61,699 bases of DNA, taken from Candidatus Methanobinarius endosymbioticus. GTDB lineage: Archaea > Methanobacteriota > Methanobacteria > Methanobacteriales > Methanobacteriaceae. The DNA lies in assembly GCA_003315655.1 (NCBI GenBank), contig NIZT01000008.1:1-61699 (forward strand), read 5' to 3'. Of the stretch, positions 11,301 to 20,794 are shown in pieces. Within the stretch, counting starts at the first letter, position 1, and every line of letters begins with the position of its first letter. The notes under the pieces are model-generated. The model was not told where the DNA came from and made no database searches. It saw nothing but the letters and a program-made list of their open reading frames with translations. Both the position numbers and the translations under genes were made by a program.

Positions 11301-11497
11301 AAGAAGTAGATTTAATAATAAACACTCCATCTGGAAAAGTTTCAGCAGCTGACGGTTATAAAATCAGACGTTTAGCTATTGAACTAGGTATTCCATATGT
11401 CACAACATTAGCTGGAGCTCGAGCTGCTTTAAACGCAATTGAAGCTATAAAAAATAGTGAATTAAAAGTTAAATCATTAGATGAATATATTGATTGA
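8309..11497 (+). CDS. carB: Carbamoyl-phosphate synthase large subunit
   Basis: This 1062-residue protein is full length for the family. It has two homologous halves, each beginning with a pre-ATP-grasp segment ([17 protein letters not shown] near the start; [16 protein letters not shown] near residue 550) followed by an ATP-grasp domain with ENPR/EANPRA-type magnesium-binding motifs ([24 protein letters not shown]). An oligomerisation domain lies between the halves, and an MGS-like allosteric domain occupies about the last 130 residues. It makes carbamoyl phosphate from bicarbonate, ammonia and two ATP together with CarA. The open frame of nearly 3.2 kb without any lesion is a useful control against the many broken genes in this window. 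Confidence 0.97.
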   Translation: MPIDKDIKKVLIIGSGPIQIGQAAEFDYSGSQACKSIKEEGIETVLVNSNPATIQTDMDMADKVYVEPLTPEIVGKIVEKEQVDAILPTMGGQTGLNITTGLDEIGALDGIKVIGSPVQTIKDVEDRDLFGNFMKKLNESIPKCRAVESIDEALEAVENIGYPVIVRPAFTLGGTGGGVATNKEELIEIASHGLDMSFIGQVLIDESVLGWKEFEYEVMRDKNDTCIIICSMENIDPMGIHTGESVVVAPAQNLNDIEAQKLRDASIKIIRSLGIEGGCNIQFAVNPETSEYKVIEVNPRVSRSSALASKATGYPIAKISSKIAIGMTLDEIQNDITKETPASFEPTIDYVVSKVPRWPFDKFKGINRKIGVQMKSTGEVMSIGRTIEEALHKTIRSLDIGYSGFEEVDFSKDDLKNPTDERLFQVYAALKMRMPVNQIHKLTNIDTFFLNKIRKIVDFEENVTKDSLKDEEIFLEAKKMGFSNKTLADLANISEIEVKKIANEHDIKPSYKMVDTCAAEFEAKTPYYYSSYDGGDELKVSDNRKIVILGAGPIRIGQGIEFDYCCVHSSLALKEEGIETIIINNNPETVSTDYDISDKLFFEPLTFEDVMAIIEKENPEGMIVQFGGQTSINLAVPLANAGVKILGTPYESIDRVEDRERFTEVLNKLKIPQAPYGLAMSFDDAREAAKKIGFPVLVRPSYVIGGRAMEIVYDDYDLKEYMEEAVRVSPEHPILVDKFLEGATEVDVDILCDGEDVFIGGIMEHIEEAGIHSGDSACVIPPQTIPENVLATIRDYSRKLAIELDVIGLMNIQYAVKLDEEENGQKGKVYIIEANPRASRTIPFVSKAIGQPLAKIASQLIIGKKLKDFGLIDDIKIDHVAVKESVFPFLKLPEADAVLGPEMKSTGESMGIDENFGMAFYKSQLSANMDLPKEGTIFISVKEEDKSKIHDIVEKATNLGFKLIATPGTAKTVDDVKIEEISKISQDSPNVSDKILSKEVDLIINTPSGKVSAADGYKIRRLAIELGIPYVTTLAGARAALNAIEAIKNSELKVKSLDEYID

Positions 11498-11642
11498 TTT
11501 AACTCATTAGATTTTATTATTTTTAATTTTATATATTTCTTATATTTTTTTATAAGTTTTTAGTTTCTAGAATTGCTTTAAAAGTAATTATCTTCTATGA
11601 TTAATTATTATTTTATTATATCGTTATTATTATTTTTATTTT

Positions 11643-11945
11643 TTATTCTCTAGTTATTCCTTTAAACTCTTTAATTGTATCTATATTATCTTCAGGAGAG
11701 AATAATTCACATTTTTTCAATGTTTTAGAACTATTTTTGAGATCTATATTAAATGCACCTAATTCTTTTACTTTATAATAGTCTTTATTGTTTTTAAACT
11801 TTAAAGCAAATTCAGTATCGGTATAATCTTTATCATCAACAGTAGTGATATTTTTCATCAAATAAATATTTTCCACTGGAATTTTCTCAGAACCATTATC
11901 AATAGTTCCTTCACCTAATATTTCAACATCAATCTTATTAACCAT
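11643..11945 (-). CDS. Small hypothetical protein
   Basis: This 100-residue, Lys/Asp/Asn-rich soluble protein begins MVNKIDVEILGEG and has no signal peptide or membrane segment. Alternating hydrophobic and charged residues suggest a beta-rich fold. I do not recognise the family. It is convergent with carB, whose end is about 145 bp away, and has its own AT-rich upstream region. A typical start context (GGAGAATAAGA before ATG) supports translation. Confidence 0.6.
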   Translation of the reverse strand: MVNKIDVEILGEGTIDNGSEKIPVENIYLMKNITTVDDKDYTDTEFALKFKNNKDYYKVKELGAFNIDLKNSSKTLKKCELFSPEDNIDTIKEFKGITRE

Positions 11946-12469
11946 TCTTATTCTCCATTTATTTTGAATAATTAAGTATTTTATATCTTGTTATAATAAT
12001 TTTTTGATGATATAAAAATTTATGATTACATTACCAATTTAATTAGCTATAAAATAGCTATTTAATTAATTTAATTATAATATAAATTATATTCATTTCT
12101 GTTAATTTATTATAATTGTATATTATATTAAATTTTATTACTTTAAATATTGTATGGCTTTAATTATTTAATGAATTATAATTATATATAAGTAAATAGA
12201 ATTCCAATATATTTAAAATAAATTAATTATTATTGATATATATATATATATATATATATTAAATTTAATTAATATTTGATAATATTTTTAATATAAAATA
12301 ATATAAACCGCAAAAATAATTAATAAATGTATTTATAGGGTTAAATATTATAAATCTATTAATCCTATTAATTTTATAGAAATAACAAAATAAATATATT
12401 GTATAATGATATTATGATATTGATATTAAATTATATAATAAAAAAATGAATTAGTTTAATATTTAATAA
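11946..12469. other. AT-rich intergenic region with a TA dinucleotide run
   Basis: No gene is seen. A 24-bp alternating AT run lies at 12236-12259, a slippage-prone microsatellite. The rest is low-complexity A/T. Confidence 0.6.
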
Positions 12470-12927
12470 TTAGTCTTTGAATTTTAATGAATTTAACAAT
12501 GTATCTACATAATATTTTGTATTTTCAAAAGAAGTTAAAGTTGTAAATATAAAATGGTATTCTTTTCCTTCACGACGTAAGATTACGTATCTCATTTGGG
12601 GACCATCATCTGTTCCTGCTAGGAAATCTATAGTATCAAGATCATTAATTTTAATTTTGTCTACAGAAATTAGATCAAAATTATAATCTCTCATATAGTT
12701 TTCAAATATTGATCAAAATCATCTAAAAGATCATCAGTATTATTAAATATTGCTGTATGGAAATATTTTCCTTCTTTTGTTTCATCTTTTATAAATGAAA
12801 TTATATTTAAATTCAAGTTCATTTTTTTTAAAAAGAACGGAATATTAGAAGAAGGTAAAAATTCTAAATTATCAGGTAATCTAAATTCAATATTTTTAAA
12901 TTCATATTTATTGGTGTTGATCATCAT
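12470..12927 (-). pseudogene. Hypothetical protein split in two by an ATGA junction
   Basis: Two short frames abut: 12927-12691 (78 residues) and 12694-12470 (74 residues), sharing ATGA. Read as one, with a one-base shift near 12700, they give about 150 continuous residues: an N-terminal part with FKNIEFRLPDNLEFLPS, a middle part with DDLLDDFDQYLK, then YNFDLISVDKIKIN and YHFIFTTLTSFENTKYYVDTLLNSLKF. The final block resembles the end of PsbP/DUF1795-like proteins, where a last helix follows a beta-sheet; this assignment is tentative. A single gene with a one-base deletion fits the window's general decay. A translationally coupled pair is the alternative, since ATGA overlaps are common in real operons. 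Confidence 0.5.
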
Positions 12928-13361
12928 ACAATTTAATAATGTATATTCTAGCTATATAAGTTTTTATATTTGGAGCTATTTATAAAATTAATTGACATTT
13001 TTTTACTTAAGTTAAATAAATACAACATATTTATTTTATTATCTGTAAAACGGAAAGTTAAGTAATAATATTTAAATTAATAGAAAGACAGTACTCTCTT
13101 TCCATGTTTTTTATTTTTATTTTTTTATTATTTTCTTATTTTAATTTTCATCATTTTTTACACAATTTCCCCATTTTTATTATTTTCTTATTTTAATTTT
13201 CATCATTTTTTACACAATTTCCCCATTTTTGTATATATTTTCATATTTATAGGGGAATTTTTGCTTTTTATAAGGCTGATTTTTACAACTTACTTGAGTT
13301 TACAAAAATTATATTATTAAATAAGAATATAGTAATGTTTAGTTTTAGTTAAATTAGGAGA
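12928..13361. promoter_or_regulatory. Intergenic region upstream of the LytTR gene, with repeats
   Basis: There is no gene, but unusual structure. AAGTTAA-type words occur at about 13009 and 13056 and could be direct-repeat sites of the kind LytTR proteins bind. GAAAGA at 13083-13088 pairs with TCTTTC at 13097-13102 and is followed by a T-rich tract. The 52-bp duplication listed separately follows. LytTR regulators often control their own locus, so autoregulation is plausible but inferred. Confidence 0.35.
13122..13225. repeat. Perfect tandem duplication of 52 bp
   Basis: Copies at 13122-13173 and 13174-13225 are identical. Each carries a C-containing core (ACACAATTTCCCCA) that is unusual in this A/T background. 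The duplication sits about 140 bp upstream of the LytTR coding frame. Perfect identity implies a recent event or gene conversion. Confidence 0.9.
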
Positions 13362-13805
13362 ATTGTTGTAAAAATTGAAATAAAAATATTTAAAGACATT
13401 AAAGAACCTTATGCTATTATTTTCACAGATAAAATAACTGAAGGCATTCAAGACGCTATTGAAGTTTTAGAAAATCAATCAAATTCATTAATATCTCTAA
13501 AAAATGGTGATAAAGTTTCTGTAAAATCTATTAAAGATATTTACATGGTTAAAATTGAAGAGAATCGAGTTATTGTTTATGATGAAAAAGAGAAGTTCAT
13601 TTCAAATAAACGTTTATATGAATTAGAAAAATTTCTTGGAAAAGATTTTTTTAGAGTTTTTAAATCTGTTATTATTAATATAAATAAAATTGATAGTGTT
13701 AATCCTCTTTTTAGAGGAATAATGAATGTTAAATTGAAAAATAATTTAGAAACAACTATTTCTAGAAAATATTTGCCTAAATTTAAAGAATATTTGGGAT
13801 TGTAA
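13362..13805 (+). pseudogene. LytTR-family DNA-binding regulator lacking a normal start codon
   Basis: The frame is open from 13353 and encodes about 145 residues. The second half is a LytTR DNA-binding domain: NRVIVYDEKEKF, then LEKFLGKDFFRVFKSVIININKID, then a final RKYLPKFKEYLGL. The first half matches the short N-terminal part seen in LytTR proteins paired with DUF3021 membrane proteins. There is no in-frame ATG, GTG or TTG before 13545, which lies inside the protein. The GGAG at 13357-13360 is followed by ATT (13362) and GTA (13368); the expected first codon is probably the GTA preceding KIEIKIF. Either the start was lost or a rare codon is used. The DUF3021 gene just downstream is ruined, which favours decay. 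Confidence 0.7.
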
Positions 13806-13852
13806 AATTGGCATGATTTTTAATAAAATAATGTATTTAATGGAGAAATTAT

Positions 13853-14254
13853 ATGAAAAAATATATTAAACTTTAATTGTTACAGGGAATGGCTATTGTA
13901 TCATTAATATTGATAATTATAGCTATTTTTGGAATTGAACTAGGAGGGAAAAACATTTTCAAGAACTTTTAATAAATACTTTTGTTATTTATTCTATTGC
14001 AGTCAGGATTATTGGTGTGGGATTTAGTTTACGTTCTGTCATATATTCTAATAATAGCTTTTCATCATTATCTCAGTTTCTTATATATAATTATAGGGAT
14101 GGCTGTTTACATACTGACTGAATTATCTCTAGGATGGATTCCTATTAGTTATGGTATTGGTGTAATTATCATTGGAATTTTGATTGCTTTAGCTATTGCA
14201 ATATCTATATGGGCAGGTTTTATTTATACTATAGAAAAGAAGTTTCAATTATAA
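13853..14254 (+). pseudogene. DUF3021-type membrane protein, degraded
   Basis: From ATG 13853 the frame gives MKKYIKL and stops at once, then continues as hydrophobic sequence with two more stops. The middle part is recovered in another frame (FVIYSIAVRIIGVGFSLRSV), and the end (VYILTELSLGWIPISYG and a last helix to 14254) in a third. Reassembled, it makes a four-helix protein with the layout of DUF3021, a family regularly encoded next to LytTR regulators and thought to act with them. Its position about 47 bp after the LytTR gene supports this. At least three lesions make it a clear pseudogene. Confidence 0.65.
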
Positions 14255-14391
14255 ATAAACAAATTAAAAAGATTTAAAAATAATTTAAATATTTTATAAT
14301 AGATATTAGTATTAGCATTATTATTTTTCATGAATTAGAAAATATTCTAAATGAATTTTAAACGAAAATAAAGTAATCGTGGGGATGTATT

Positions 14392-15134
14392 TTGAATAAA
14401 TATTTATTTTTATTTTATTTTATTATAATTGAAGTTTTAATCATTGGAAGCATGCTCTAGCTAGTTATTTAGGATCACCATTATTTTATATTTTTTACAA
14501 TGGATTTATGGTTTAATTATCAGTGTTTTAATCCCTATTCTTCATGTTTCAAGATATAATGAAAAATTTAATAATGGGAAACTTTCTAATGGAATATTAT
14601 CATCATTGGGATTTAAAAAGATCAGTTTTCGACAGTTATTGGTAATAGCCATATTTGTGATTTTTTCAATTGGAGGGCAGTTGATTCCAATAACTATGAA
14701 TAATATTGCTGTTGATTGGAGTTTGATTTATGTTTGTTTCTTTTCACTTCTAATGACAACATTCTTTGAAGAATTTTTATTTAGAGGATTTATTAAAACC
14801 CAACTTGAGAAAAAATTTAGTTTTATAATAGATATAATCTTTTCTGGATTATTATTTTCAATATATCACATTGGTTATCCTGGATTTCGTTCAATTGAAG
14901 ATTTAATCCTCTATTTTTTGTTGGATTAAGCTTTGCTATTGCTTATAAATTAGGAAATAATAGTATATTTGTTTCTTATTTTGTCAATTTACCAATGCAT
15001 TTCTTACCTATCTATTAAAATTTATTCAATTTTCTCCATTTGATACAAATACTAGCTATGTAGCAATTTTTACCATATTTTTAATTGTAATACTTTGTCA
15101 TTATTTACTAAATCATAAATATAAGATAAAATAA
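14392..15134 (+). pseudogene. CPBP (CAAX/bacteriocin-processing type) intramembrane metalloprotease, degraded
   Basis: A TTG start at 14392 follows a GGGGATG ribosome binding site and gives MNKYLFLFYFIIIEVLIIGSML before a stop. Later frames recover the CPBP signature: EEFLFRGF (Glu-Glu and Arg motif) at about residue 50 of the segment starting at 14606, and a histidine motif YHIGYPG. The tail ends in ILCHYLLNHKYKIK at 15134. Frameshifts lie near 14465-14600 and 14925. The family cleaves or processes membrane substrates and is often linked to peptide export, immunity or regulation. Its place next to a ruined LytTR/DUF3021 pair suggests one former functional block. Confidence 0.75.
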
Positions 15135-15144
15135 AATAATTTTA

Positions 15145-16320
15145 ATGATAACAATAGCTAATGGGACTGTCTTATATGGAAATGATTTAGTAGCTAAAAA
15201 TACTAATATATTAATCGATAAAGGTAAAATCATTGAAATTTCCCCTAATGTTTCTGAAGGAGAAATCCTTGATGCAACTGACTGTATAGTATGCCCTAGT
15301 TTTTTAAATGCACATACTCATATTGGAGATTCTATTGTAAAAGATATTGGAGATGGAAAATCAATCGAAGAGATTGTTAAACCTCCTAATGGATTAAAGC
15401 ATCTTGCACTTCAAGAAGCTTCAAATGAGGAGATCATGGATTCTATGGAAGAATCTATGTGGGATATGCTTGAAACAGGAACTACTCATTTTATTGATTA
15501 TAGGGAAGGTGGTTTAGGTGGAGTTAAATTACTGAGAAAAGCATCTAAAAACGTTCCACTTAATCCTATTATTCTTGGAAGAGATGATAGTTTTTATGGG
15601 GAAAATCCTGACTTAGCTAAAGTGAAGATAGCTATTAGAAAATTATTAAAAGTTTCTGATGGAATAGCTCCTAGTGGTTTTGGTGAAATAACTATTGAAG
15701 TAGCTAATTTAATTGTAGAAAAGTGTCAAAAAGCAGATAAAATCTCCTCAATTCATGCTGGAGAATATGAAAATCTTCAATTAGATTCTTTAAGTAAAAC
15801 AGGTAAAACTGAAATTAATAAGGCTGTTGATTCTGGTTTTGATCAATTAATTCATATTGTTTCTCCAATGGAAAATGATTTAGAACTTATTAAAAAATAT
15901 AATAAAAATATTGTTCTGTGTCCAGGATCTAATGGATTATTTTCTTTAGGCGTTCCTCCACTTTTTAAAATGCTTGAAAAAGGGATAAGACCATTGATAG
16001 GTACTGACAATATAATGATAAATTCATCTAACATGTTTAGAGAATTAGAATACACTTTAAAAGTAATGAGAGCTATTTCTAAGAAATATATATCTCCTAA
16101 AGAAATTCTTAAAATGGGAACAACTAACATTAATACAGATTATAATCAAAACAATTGTTCTAAACTGATTAATAAATCAATAATTGAAGAAAATAGCTAT
16201 GCAGAACTTTTTGTTTCTAGAAAAATATCAAAAAATCCTTATCTAAGCTTAATCAATAGATCAGAAAAAAAAGACATGATGTGTTTAATAAATAAGGATA
16301 AGTTAATATATTATGATTAA
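15145..16320 (+). CDS. Amidohydrolase-superfamily metal-dependent hydrolase
   Basis: This 391-residue protein starts with a small beta domain and then the amidohydrolase barrel. The metal ligands are visible: His57 and His59 in NAHTHIGD, a later His in SIHAGE, a further His in LIHIVSP, and the Asp in GTDN. This arrangement is that of the chlorohydrolase/cytosine-deaminase branch, which removes amino or chloro groups from rings using one metal. The substrate cannot be told. The start lies only 11 bp after the CPBP remnant. The C terminus is family-like and the frame is clean. An internal loss is unlikely because all ligand motifs are present. Confidence 0.85.
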   Translation: MITIANGTVLYGNDLVAKNTNILIDKGKIIEISPNVSEGEILDATDCIVCPSFLNAHTHIGDSIVKDIGDGKSIEEIVKPPNGLKHLALQEASNEEIMDSMEESMWDMLETGTTHFIDYREGGLGGVKLLRKASKNVPLNPIILGRDDSFYGENPDLAKVKIAIRKLLKVSDGIAPSGFGEITIEVANLIVEKCQKADKISSIHAGEYENLQLDSLSKTGKTEINKAVDSGFDQLIHIVSPMENDLELIKKYNKNIVLCPGSNGLFSLGVPPLFKMLEKGIRPLIGTDNIMINSSNMFRELEYTLKVMRAISKKYISPKEILKMGTTNINTDYNQNNCSKLINKSIIEENSYAELFVSRKISKNPYLSLINRSEKKDMMCLINKDKLIYYD

Positions 16321-16655
16321 TAAATCCTTAATTATACTATGTAATTTATATTCATAAATTTTTATTTATATTAAAATAATTATATTCTTAAAAACCAATT
16401 ATTTGTATAAATTTATTTAAAATTATTATAATCTATATATTTAATATGCATATTCATAAATTTTTATTTGACTATAAATTTCATAAAAAAGGATATTATT
16501 ACAATATTCGCACATATTTTCATAAAATATAAAATAACTTAATTTTAATCTATATTAAAGAAATTAAGATATATTGATATATTAATTAAACAAATTATAT
16601 TCAATAAAAAATTATTGAATTGAAAAGAAAAAAAGTTTCAATTTAATAGTTAATA
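16321..16655. other. AT-rich intergenic region
   Basis: No gene or strong structure is seen. It presumably contains the promoter of the UspA gene. Confidence 0.5.
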
Positions 16656-17099
16656 ATGAGAGATAAAATGTACAAAAGAATATTATTACCTACTGATGGT
16701 TCAAAATTCGCAGAAAAAGCAGAAAAACATGTTTTGTTCCTTGCTGAAGCAAGTGGAGCAGAAATTATAGCTTTAAGTGTAGTTGAAACAAGTTTTTCTA
16801 TAGGTCTTCCTTCTGATGATACAATTTTCCACATTAATCAGTTATTAAAGAAAGAAACTGAAAAAAATCTAGATAAAGTGGAACAAATGAAAGAAGAGTC
16901 TAATAGTGATGTAAAAATAACTTTAGAAGTCGCAGAAGGATCTCCTGCAGAAGTTATCTTGGAAACTATTGATAAAGAAGATATAGACTTAGTTGTAATG
17001 GGTAACTCTGGAAAGAGTGGGTTCGACAGGTTTATAATGGGTAGTGTAGCTGAAAAAGTAGTTAAAGCTGCAGAATGCTCAGTTCTTGTTGTTTACTAA
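16656..17099 (+). CDS. Universal stress protein, UspA family
   Basis: The 147-residue protein begins [11 protein letters not shown] after the start and ends in the ATP-binding signature [21 protein letters not shown] (Gly-x2-Gly-x9-Gly-Ser), with a last strand CSVLVVY. This is a single complete Usp domain, normal in size, expected to dimerise and bind ATP. ATG 16668 (MYKRILL) may be the true start, because it matches the usual N terminus; ATG 16656 adds four residues. Usp proteins act in stress adaptation; nothing here shows the specific role. It stands alone with AT-rich flanks. Confidence 0.9.
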   Translation: MRDKMYKRILLPTDGSKFAEKAEKHVLFLAEASGAEIIALSVVETSFSIGLPSDDTIFHINQLLKKETEKNLDKVEQMKEESNSDVKITLEVAEGSPAEVILETIDKEDIDLVVMGNSGKSGFDRFIMGSVAEKVVKAAECSVLVVY

Positions 17100-17297
17100 T
17101 AATATATCTTAAAAATAGATTAGTAATATATTTTTAAAAAATAAGATCTTGTAAATAAATAAAATTTTGTATTTAAAGTTATAATAAACTTAGAATTCTG
17201 AATAATAAGTCTATCTTATGTCTATTTTAAAATTTATGTTTTATTTCATGATCTATCAATTACTTATTACTCATTTTTTGATTTAATAGGTGTTTAT

Positions 17298-18128
17298 ATG
17301 CTAATTAAGAAGATTGTTTCTAAAGATGTTGTTCATGTTTCTGTTCCTGGAAATCGTGAAAAAGCTTTAGAATTGATGAGAAAACAAAAAGTTTCAGGGG
17401 TACCTGTTACTAAAGAAGGAACTAATAAGTTAGTTGGGATCTTAACTAGGTCTGACTTAATCGGAAATCCTGATGAAGAACAAATAGCTCTTATTATGTC
17501 AAGAGATATTATAACAGCAGAAATTGATGATGATGTTTCTGATGTAGCAGCTAAGATGATAGAAAATAATATTAGAAGAATTCCTGTTGTTAAAGATGGA
17601 GATTTAATAGGTGTTGTAACTTCTTTTGATATTGTTGTTAAAGCTATCTCAGAAATGGATATTGAAGATACAGTTGAAAATTACATGATTAAAAATGTTC
17701 CAACCACATGGGAACAATCTCCTCTGAATGTAGCTTTTGAAGTTATGAGATTTTTTGGTCTTAAATGTGTATTATCATTAAATGATAATGCTAAAATGAG
17801 CGGCATCCTCACAGAAACAGATTTCATCAATGAAAGTGAAGTAGTTTCTGAAACTAGTGTCCATAATTCCACTGTTGGAACAGAAGGGGACAAATGGTCT
17901 TGGGATAGTACTAGTGTTCTCTATGTAGAAAAAAATCATCTTAAATTCTCAGACAAAGCAGTTAAAGACGTTTCAACGATAAGAGTAGCTACAGCTAACA
18001 CAAAAACAAAGGTCTCTGTCTGTGCTAAGAAAATGAGAACTGAAAACATAGAACAAATCCCAGTAATAGGTATAGAAGGAGAATTAGTTGGTTTAATCAG
18101 AGCTAATGATCTACTTAGAGCCTTATAG
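17298..18128 (+). CDS. Protein with four CBS domains
   Basis: This 276-residue protein is made of two CBS pairs. Each unit shows the typical pattern: [48 protein letters not shown], and [16 protein letters not shown], each followed by a VGI/VGV/SGI/VGL strand. There is no attached catalytic or DNA-binding domain. CBS pairs bind adenosyl ligands such as AMP, ATP or SAM and act as energy or ligand sensors. An AGGTG ribosome binding site precedes ATG 17298. It follows the UspA gene with a 200-bp gap, and a stress or energy-sensing association is plausible but inferred. Confidence 0.9.
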   Translation: MLIKKIVSKDVVHVSVPGNREKALELMRKQKVSGVPVTKEGTNKLVGILTRSDLIGNPDEEQIALIMSRDIITAEIDDDVSDVAAKMIENNIRRIPVVKDGDLIGVVTSFDIVVKAISEMDIEDTVENYMIKNVPTTWEQSPLNVAFEVMRFFGLKCVLSLNDNAKMSGILTETDFINESEVVSETSVHNSTVGTEGDKWSWDSTSVLYVEKNHLKFSDKAVKDVSTIRVATANTKTKVSVCAKKMRTENIEQIPVIGIEGELVGLIRANDLLRAL

Positions 18129-18314
18129 ATTAAATAATTTTTTAATCTATTATTTCTTTATTTTATTTAATTTTTTTAACAATATTACTAATTTTTAAAT
18201 TCTATTTTAAATTCTATAATTTATTTTCAATTTATAAAAAAATTTTAATATCAAAATATAAGATATTAAAAAATTTTAGAAAAAATTATTTAGTATTAAT
18301 CACATAGTAAAATT

Positions 18315-18743
18315 ATGGACATGCCTTTACTCATAATAAAAACAAAGAAAAATAATATCATTATAGCTACTAAACATGATAGTAAAACTGCTAAACATGA
18401 TATTCAATTAAAACTAGTTTTAGGTTATTATTGGAAGAATAATCTACCCTTTGTTGAAAAATTCATGGAGCTATTTGAAACTGTGATTAGACGAACTTTG
18501 ATTCAAGTTTTTCCTTTTAAAAAATTATATCTAAAATATAATATTGAATCTAACGATGACTTAGAAGAATCTTCTGTATTTAAAATTACTCTTATGGATA
18601 TTATAGCTGATGATGTAGAGTTAGAATTAGTTGGAAATGAGATAACTCTTGAAGGTATTGATAATAGGGGAACTATGTCTAAAATGACTAGTTTTAGACG
18701 TAAAGTTAATGAAACTATTGAAAAAGAGTTTGTTTCTCAATAA
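18315..18743 (+). CDS. Conserved-looking hypothetical protein
   Basis: This 142-residue soluble protein begins MDMPLLIIKTKKNNIIIATKHDS. A central aromatic and basic helix (LFETVIRRTLIQVFPFKKLYLKY) is followed by a strand-rich part with VELELVGNEITLEGID, and a basic end. There is no signal or membrane helix. I do not recognise a family. It may begin at the internal ATG three codons in. It follows the CBS gene on the same strand but with a 186-bp AT-rich gap, so co-transcription is uncertain. Confidence 0.65.
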   Translation: MDMPLLIIKTKKNNIIIATKHDSKTAKHDIQLKLVLGYYWKNNLPFVEKFMELFETVIRRTLIQVFPFKKLYLKYNIESNDDLEESSVFKITLMDIIADDVELELVGNEITLEGIDNRGTMSKMTSFRRKVNETIEKEFVSQ

Positions 18744-18818
18744 TAATTAATAAAATTCTCTTTAATATTTTAATTTATTTAATATTTTATTTTTCTAATT
18801 TTATCCAAACTTTATCTA

Positions 18819-19883
18819 TTATACTATTCTTCTAATTAATGGTAAAACTTTTATTAGAATATTTTCTGTATCTTCTTTGTCTTGTAATTTTCTAGCCACG
18901 ATTTTTCCATTTTCAAATAAAGTAACATTTCTTCCATCAATATCTATCATAGCTACTCCCATTTTTAAAGAACATTTAACTGTTCCAATGTTTTCTAGTT
19001 TTTTACAAGTTTCTTTAATATTTATTTTATAAGGCAGTTTGTTTTCAAACATTATTTTGTTTGCTTCGTCTTTACATGGTTTGTAAATTACTATCTCTTT
19101 TTTTTCATAAGAAATGGTTCCAATATCCAATGTAACTTTTTTAAAATTCACTGCTTTTAATTCACTTTCAATTAGTTTAAGAATGTTTTTATTGAGAAGA
19201 GGATCAATATTTTCTATTTCTATTTGAGCGGTATCTGAAATATCTCTTAATCGAACAATTTTATCTTTAGTTAGACTTTTGATTAAATCTTCACCATATC
19301 TTATTCGATTAATCTTTTTACCTGTAATTTTTTCACCAGTTTTTATCCTAGTAGCTAAACAAGTGGTAGCTTTTGAAAATTTAATATTATTTTCATTTAA
19401 AAATTCAATTACTTCTTCTTTTTCTATTCCTGAATTTACTAAAGGACTTAAAATATTATTTTCATAATTTATCATTATTCCTGGTCTATCTTCGAGCAAA
19501 TCACTAATATTAGTTCCATCTACTATTGTTTCAAACCCTTTTTCATTAGCTATTTTTTTCATCTGAGAATACATTATTCCTCTACATAAGTAGCAACGAT
19601 CAGAATTATTTTCTTTAAATGATTCTATATCTAAAAAATTTTGACTTATTATTTTATGTTCAATACCAATGGATTTAGCAATTTTTTCTGCATCATTTAA
19701 AAAATTAGAAGGCATTATCTCATTATTAAATGTAATGGCTAATGCTTTATTAGCTATTTTATGAGCTAAGTAAACCATTAATGTACTATCTGCTCCTCCT
19801 GAAAAGGCAATAGCTATATCTTTTCCTTTAATAATTTCTTCTGCTTTTTTAATTTTTTCAGATAAATTCATAATTTCATCCAA
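18819..19883 (-). CDS. PP-loop ATPase related to LarE sulfur transferase, with C-terminal extension
   Basis: The 354-residue protein starts with the PP-loop SGGADST (residues 28-34) of adenylating sulfur-transfer enzymes. Three cysteines lie where three-Cys LarE proteins hold a [4Fe-4S] cluster: Cys97 and Cys100 in CYLCR, and Cys175 in TTCLATRI. LarE is about 270 residues; here about 85-90 extra residues follow (from near residue 260) and I do not recognise them. LarE moves sulfur onto a nicotinate-derived nickel cofactor, but no larB or larC is seen. Instead the gene lies 30 bp after tfuA and downstream of ycaO on the same strand, whose products thioamidate McrA. I infer that it could supply or activate sulfur for that modification. 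Another thiolation target remains possible. Confidence 0.8.
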   Translation of the reverse strand: MDEIMNLSEKIKKAEEIIKGKDIAIAFSGGADSTLMVYLAHKIANKALAITFNNEIMPSNFLNDAEKIAKSIGIEHKIISQNFLDIESFKENNSDRCYLCRGIMYSQMKKIANEKGFETIVDGTNISDLLEDRPGIMINYENNILSPLVNSGIEKEEVIEFLNENNIKFSKATTCLATRIKTGEKITGKKINRIRYGEDLIKSLTKDKIVRLRDISDTAQIEIENIDPLLNKNILKLIESELKAVNFKKVTLDIGTISYEKKEIVIYKPCKDEANKIMFENKLPYKINIKETCKKLENIGTVKCSLKMGVAMIDIDGRNVTLFENGKIVARKLQDKEDTENILIKVLPLIRRIV

Positions 19884-19913
19884 TAATATAAATGTTGTAA
19901 AAGGTGATATATT

Positions 19914-20552
19914 TTATTTTATTTCTTTTATATATTCTAAAACATCTACAGCGTCTTGTTTTTTAATATTAACTATAGTAACAATAAAATCTATTAATTT
20001 TACTTTTTTATATTCATCGAGTTTTGATTTTTTTAAAATATTATAATAAGTTCTGTTAGGATAATAAATAGATTTTGCAACATCTATTATTTCATTTTTT
20101 TCTTCTTCATTGATGATATTAGATTCAACAGCTTTTTTAAGTTTATAATCTATATTAACTAGGGCCTCTGAATAAGGTTCTCCAGTTGCAGCATCAAAGG
20201 TAAGAGCTACATCATCATCTGATTCAATATTTCGTTTTGAATACTCGTTGTATACATAACCAATGCCTTTCATTCCAAGACTATCTAATTCAGAAGCTCT
20301 AAGGGCTCCCATACTAGCTCCACCAACTAAAATTATTCCTTTTTCCATAGCCTTCATTATTTCTTTATGTCCTACTGCAGGACTTTGATGAAATACTCCA
20401 TCAATTATTCCAATTATGTCTGGAGATTCGTTAATAGCTTTTAATATATCGTTTCTTTTTACTGGAGGCCTATAATCTGCTTTTAATATTTGAGATGCCT
20501 CTTCAATACTTAAAGAAGACCCTGTAAATATTATTATCTTTTTTTCAGACAT
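19914..20552 (-). CDS. tfuA: TfuA-related protein for McrA glycine thioamidation
   Basis: This 212-residue protein contains the TfuA core: IIGIIDGVFHQSPAVGHKEI at about residues 47-66 and GGASMGALRASEL at about 77-89, followed by a helical C terminus. In methanogens TfuA works with YcaO to convert a backbone glycine of methyl-CoM reductase alpha subunit into thioglycine, probably by delivering sulfur or enhancing YcaO activity. The gene lies between ycaO upstream and the LarE-like gene downstream on the minus strand. The 242-bp gap to ycaO holds a tandem repeat, so ycaO and tfuA may be joined or separately transcribed. Confidence 0.9.
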   Translation of the reverse strand: MSEKKIIIFTGSSLSIEEASQILKADYRPPVKRNDILKAINESPDIIGIIDGVFHQSPAVGHKEIMKAMEKGIILVGGASMGALRASELDSLGMKGIGYVYNEYSKRNIESDDDVALTFDAATGEPYSEALVNIDYKLKKAVESNIINEEEKNEIIDVAKSIYYPNRTYYNILKKSKLDEYKKVKLIDFIVTIVNIKKQDAVDVLEYIKEIK

Positions 20553-20721
20553 TTTATCAGTTCAGATATTTTCTAAAAGAAGTTATTTTTCTATAATGCG
20601 TATACAATGTTAATATTATTATATATTATAATAATATAATCATTTTTTAGTAATATTAATCATTTAAATTATAATTTTTATATTAATAACATTTTTAAAT
20701 ATAATTATTGCTATAATAAAA

Positions 20722-20785
20722 TTAGTTTTATTAGTTTTATTAGTTTTATTAGTTTTATTAGTTTTATTAGTTTTATTAGTTTTTA
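20722..20785. repeat. 9-bp tandem repeat array next to the ycaO stop
   Basis: Six exact copies of TTAGTTTTA run from 20722 to 20775, and one 10-bp variant copy follows to 20785, ten bases before the ycaO stop at 20795. On the ycaO mRNA this is an A-rich TAAAACTAA tract immediately after the stop codon. Copy number is probably variable between strains. It resembles the array at 1-50. Confidence 0.9.
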
Positions 20786-20794
20786 TTAGGTTTT

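Noticed and set aside
12236-12259. Alternating AT run as a possible replication origin element
   Set aside because: There is no cdc6/orc gene and no origin-recognition-box repeats nearby; simple microsatellite.
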